Of a stretch of 64,000 bases of DNA, positions 62,626 through 64,000 are shown one piece after another (position 1 is the first letter of the stretch; the number at the start of each line of letters is the position of its first letter). The stretch is from the NCBI GenBank assembly GCA_023662825.1, contig JAMPIH010000010.1:1-64000 (forward strand), written 5' to 3'. The notes under the pieces were generated by a model. It searched no databases. It worked only from the letters and a program-made list of their open reading frames with translations, and was not told where the DNA came from. This DNA comes from Bacteroides sp. (lineage in GTDB: Bacteria > Bacteroidota > Bacteroidia > Bacteroidales > P3). The translations under genes and the position numbers were made by a program.

Positions 62626-63468
62626 ATGCCTACACGAACAATAACATTGTTAAGCGATTGGGGGACTTCGGACCATTATGCGGCCGTGGTGCGCGCCAAA
62701 CTGTATGCCAAGTTGCCCGATGTTCGTGTGGTGGATATCTCACATTCGGTTCCCCGCGACGATATCTATGCGGCGGCACTCATGGCTTTCGATACCTATC
62801 CGTATTTTCCGGAAGGCACCGTACACATCATCGGGGTCGATGATATCGCTTCGCCCGAGAACGCGCATTTGTTGGTGAAGTTCGACAATCATTTCTTTAT
62901 AGGTGCCGACAATGGTTTTTTTTCCGTTCTGCAAAGCCTGTCGGGTAAGAATGCGGAAGCGGTTTACGAAATAGACATCTGGCAGGAAACGGAAGTATAT
63001 ACCTTTCCTGCAAGGGATCTGTTTCCCAAGGTGGCCGCCATGCTGGCCATGGGCACACCGCCCGACCAGATAGGGCATCCCGTTAAATTCCGCTCAAAAA
63101 TGCTCGACGGCGGGTTGTTCGTGCAGAACACGCTCGAAAAAGACCGTAACGGTAACATTACCGGCATGCTTCTTACCGGAAGGGTGATGTTTACCGACGG
63201 TTTCGGCAATATCGTAACCAATATAACCAAGGCGCAATACACCGCCTGCCTGCAGGAATATTCGTTCGTTGACCTGCGGGTGGACTGGCGCAAGTTCGAC
63301 GGAAAGTTCGTGGATGCCTACATGGACGTTGTGGCGGGCGATATCGCCTTTATCTTCTTGGAAAACGGCTTTTTGGAAATTTCGGTGAACCGAGACAACG
63401 CCGCCAATCTGTTGGGCGTGAACGACGGCGCCAAGGTGGTGATACGTTTCGGTTTTCCTAAGAGATAG
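62626..63468 (+). CDS. SAM hydroxide adenosyltransferase (DUF62 family)
   Basis: This 280-residue protein has ITLLSDWGTSDHYAAVVRAK near 6-25, VVDISHSVPRDDIYAAALM near 35-53, FIGADNGFFSVL near 100-111 and the C-terminal domain with TDGFGNIVTNI near 199-209. Family members hydrolyse S-adenosylmethionine to adenosine and methionine. ATG 62626 is chosen, because an upstream TTG lies within the promoter. It ends 5 bases before gldF. Confidence 0.9.
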   Translation: MPTRTITLLSDWGTSDHYAAVVRAKLYAKLPDVRVVDISHSVPRDDIYAAALMAFDTYPYFPEGTVHIIGVDDIASPENAHLLVKFDNHFFIGADNGFFSVLQSLSGKNAEAVYEIDIWQETEVYTFPARDLFPKVAAMLAMGTPPDQIGHPVKFRSKMLDGGLFVQNTLEKDRNGNITGMLLTGRVMFTDGFGNIVTNITKAQYTACLQEYSFVDLRVDWRKFDGKFVDAYMDVVAGDIAFIFLENGFLEISVNRDNAANLLGVNDGAKVVIRFGFPKR

Positions 63469-63473
63469 AAACT

Positions 63474-64000
63474 ATGCGTTCGTTGCTCAACAAGGAAATA
63501 CGTTTGTTCTTTTCAGGACCCTTGGCGTACCTGGTGCTGGCGGTGTTCTTTGCCGCCAACGCCTTGATGCTGTTCGTGCTGCCCACCTCATACAATATTT
63601 TCGATGCGGGTTACGCCTCGCTCGACGCCTTTTTCTCGTGGGCGCCGCTCGTGTTCCTGTTTTTGGTTCCGGCGCTGTGCATGCGCAGTTTCGCCGAAGA
63701 AAAAAAGAGCGGCACGATGGAGATGCTCCTTACCCGTCCGCTTACGCGCCTGCAACTGGTGGCGGCCAAGTTTCTGGCCGGATTCCTGCTGCTGGCGGTG
63801 AGCCTGCTGCCGGTGTTCGTCTACCTCTACACGGTTTCCAATCTGGCCTCCCCGCAGGGCAACTTCGACTTGGGCGCTTTCTGGGGTGCCCTTACGGGCT
63901 TGCTGCTGCTGGGCGCGGCCTTCGTGGCGGTGTGCGTGCTCATGTCTTCACTCACGCAGAACCAGGTGGTGGCCTTTATCCTTTCGGTGGCCGCCTGCAC
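63474..64000 (+). CDS. gldF: ABC transporter permease GldF (partial, cut by window edge)
   Basis: The 175 residues present begin MRSLLNKEIRLFFSGPLAYL and include helices near 15-35 and 55-70, the RSFAEEKKSGTMEMLLTRPL motif (71-90) and SSLTQNQVVAFILSV near 158-172. This matches GldF, the permease of the GldFG(A) ABC transporter first found in gliding flavobacteria; homologues occur in non-gliding Bacteroidales, where the substrate is unknown. The 3' end lies beyond the window. Confidence 0.88.
   Translation, partial: MRSLLNKEIRLFFSGPLAYLVLAVFFAANALMLFVLPTSYNIFDAGYASLDAFFSWAPLVFLFLVPALCMRSFAEEKKSGTMEMLLTRPLTRLQLVAAKFLAGFLLLAVSLLPVFVYLYTVSNLASPQGNFDLGAFWGALTGLLLLGAAFVAVCVLMSSLTQNQVVAFILSVAAC

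Overview
The window looks like a chromosomal segment of a Bacteroidales-type member of the Bacteroidota. The evidence is: many promoters of the Bacteroidota form (TTTG or TTG about 19-21 bases before TAnnTTTG), almost no Shine-Dalgarno sequences, numerous lipoproteins, an HmuY/HmuR-type heme locus, GldF, a fused CcsB-CcsA cytochrome c biogenesis protein and a ferredoxin-linked 2-oxoacid oxidoreductase. Core genes are GC-rich (roughly 55 percent by eye). Several accessory blocks are clearly AT-richer. I cannot name a genus from this sequence alone.

Layout. Positions 1-3.3 kb: a cut-off left-edge frame, a sodium:solute symporter and a lipoprotein related to M2 (ACE-like) peptidases that has lost its HEXXH zinc site. 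3.4-17.6 kb: recR, then on the minus strand the transcription/translation supercluster tRNA-Thr, tRNA-Tyr, tRNA-Gly, tRNA-Thr, tuf, tRNA-Trp, secE, nusG, rplK, rplA, rplJ, rplL, rpoB, rpoC and a DUF3467 gene. 17.7-19.8 kb: two surface lipoproteins. 20.1-28.3 kb: a complete hmuYRSTUV heme-acquisition operon. 28.3-34.7 kb: a SulP transporter and a small glycan-modification cluster with three Stealth-family proteins and two other glycosyltransferases. 34.7-38.1 kb: typA-lipA-lipB. 38.4-44.2 kb: a DUF4143-type ATPase preceded by tandem repeats, a YwqK-like secreted protein, a GtrB/DPM-like glycosyltransferase and ccsBA. 44.2-46.0 kb: SRP RNA, a Sua5/YrdC protein and holA. 46.1-49.8 kb: an AT-rich accessory island with two FGE-fold lipoproteins, a two-domain protein of unknown function and an AbiEii-like toxin/antitoxin pair. 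49.8-56.4 kb: a BASS-like transporter, hutI, a second repeat-preceded ATPase and an AlgJ/AlgI-like O-acetylation pair. 56.6-64 kb: the 2-oxoacid:ferredoxin oxidoreductase operon, dnaN, truB, lpxD, a SAM hydroxide adenosyltransferase and the start of gldF.

The most interesting signal is at the 3' end of the FGE-fold lipoprotein gene at 46153-46956. Its last 150 bases are far more GC-rich than the rest of the gene. They encode the C-type-lectin tail (GGSW...GFR) with nearly all candidate variable positions as NNC codons, which is the pattern left by adenine mutagenesis of AAC codons by a diversity-generating retroelement. No reverse transcriptase or template repeat is visible here, so if the reading is right this is a target diversified in trans or a relic. 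Other leads are the dead M2 peptidase paired with a transporter, a shared repeat motif upstream of two unrelated-locus ATPases, a mirrored divergent promoter before ccsBA, and a perfect 20-bp inverted repeat upstream of the unknown/FGE operon.
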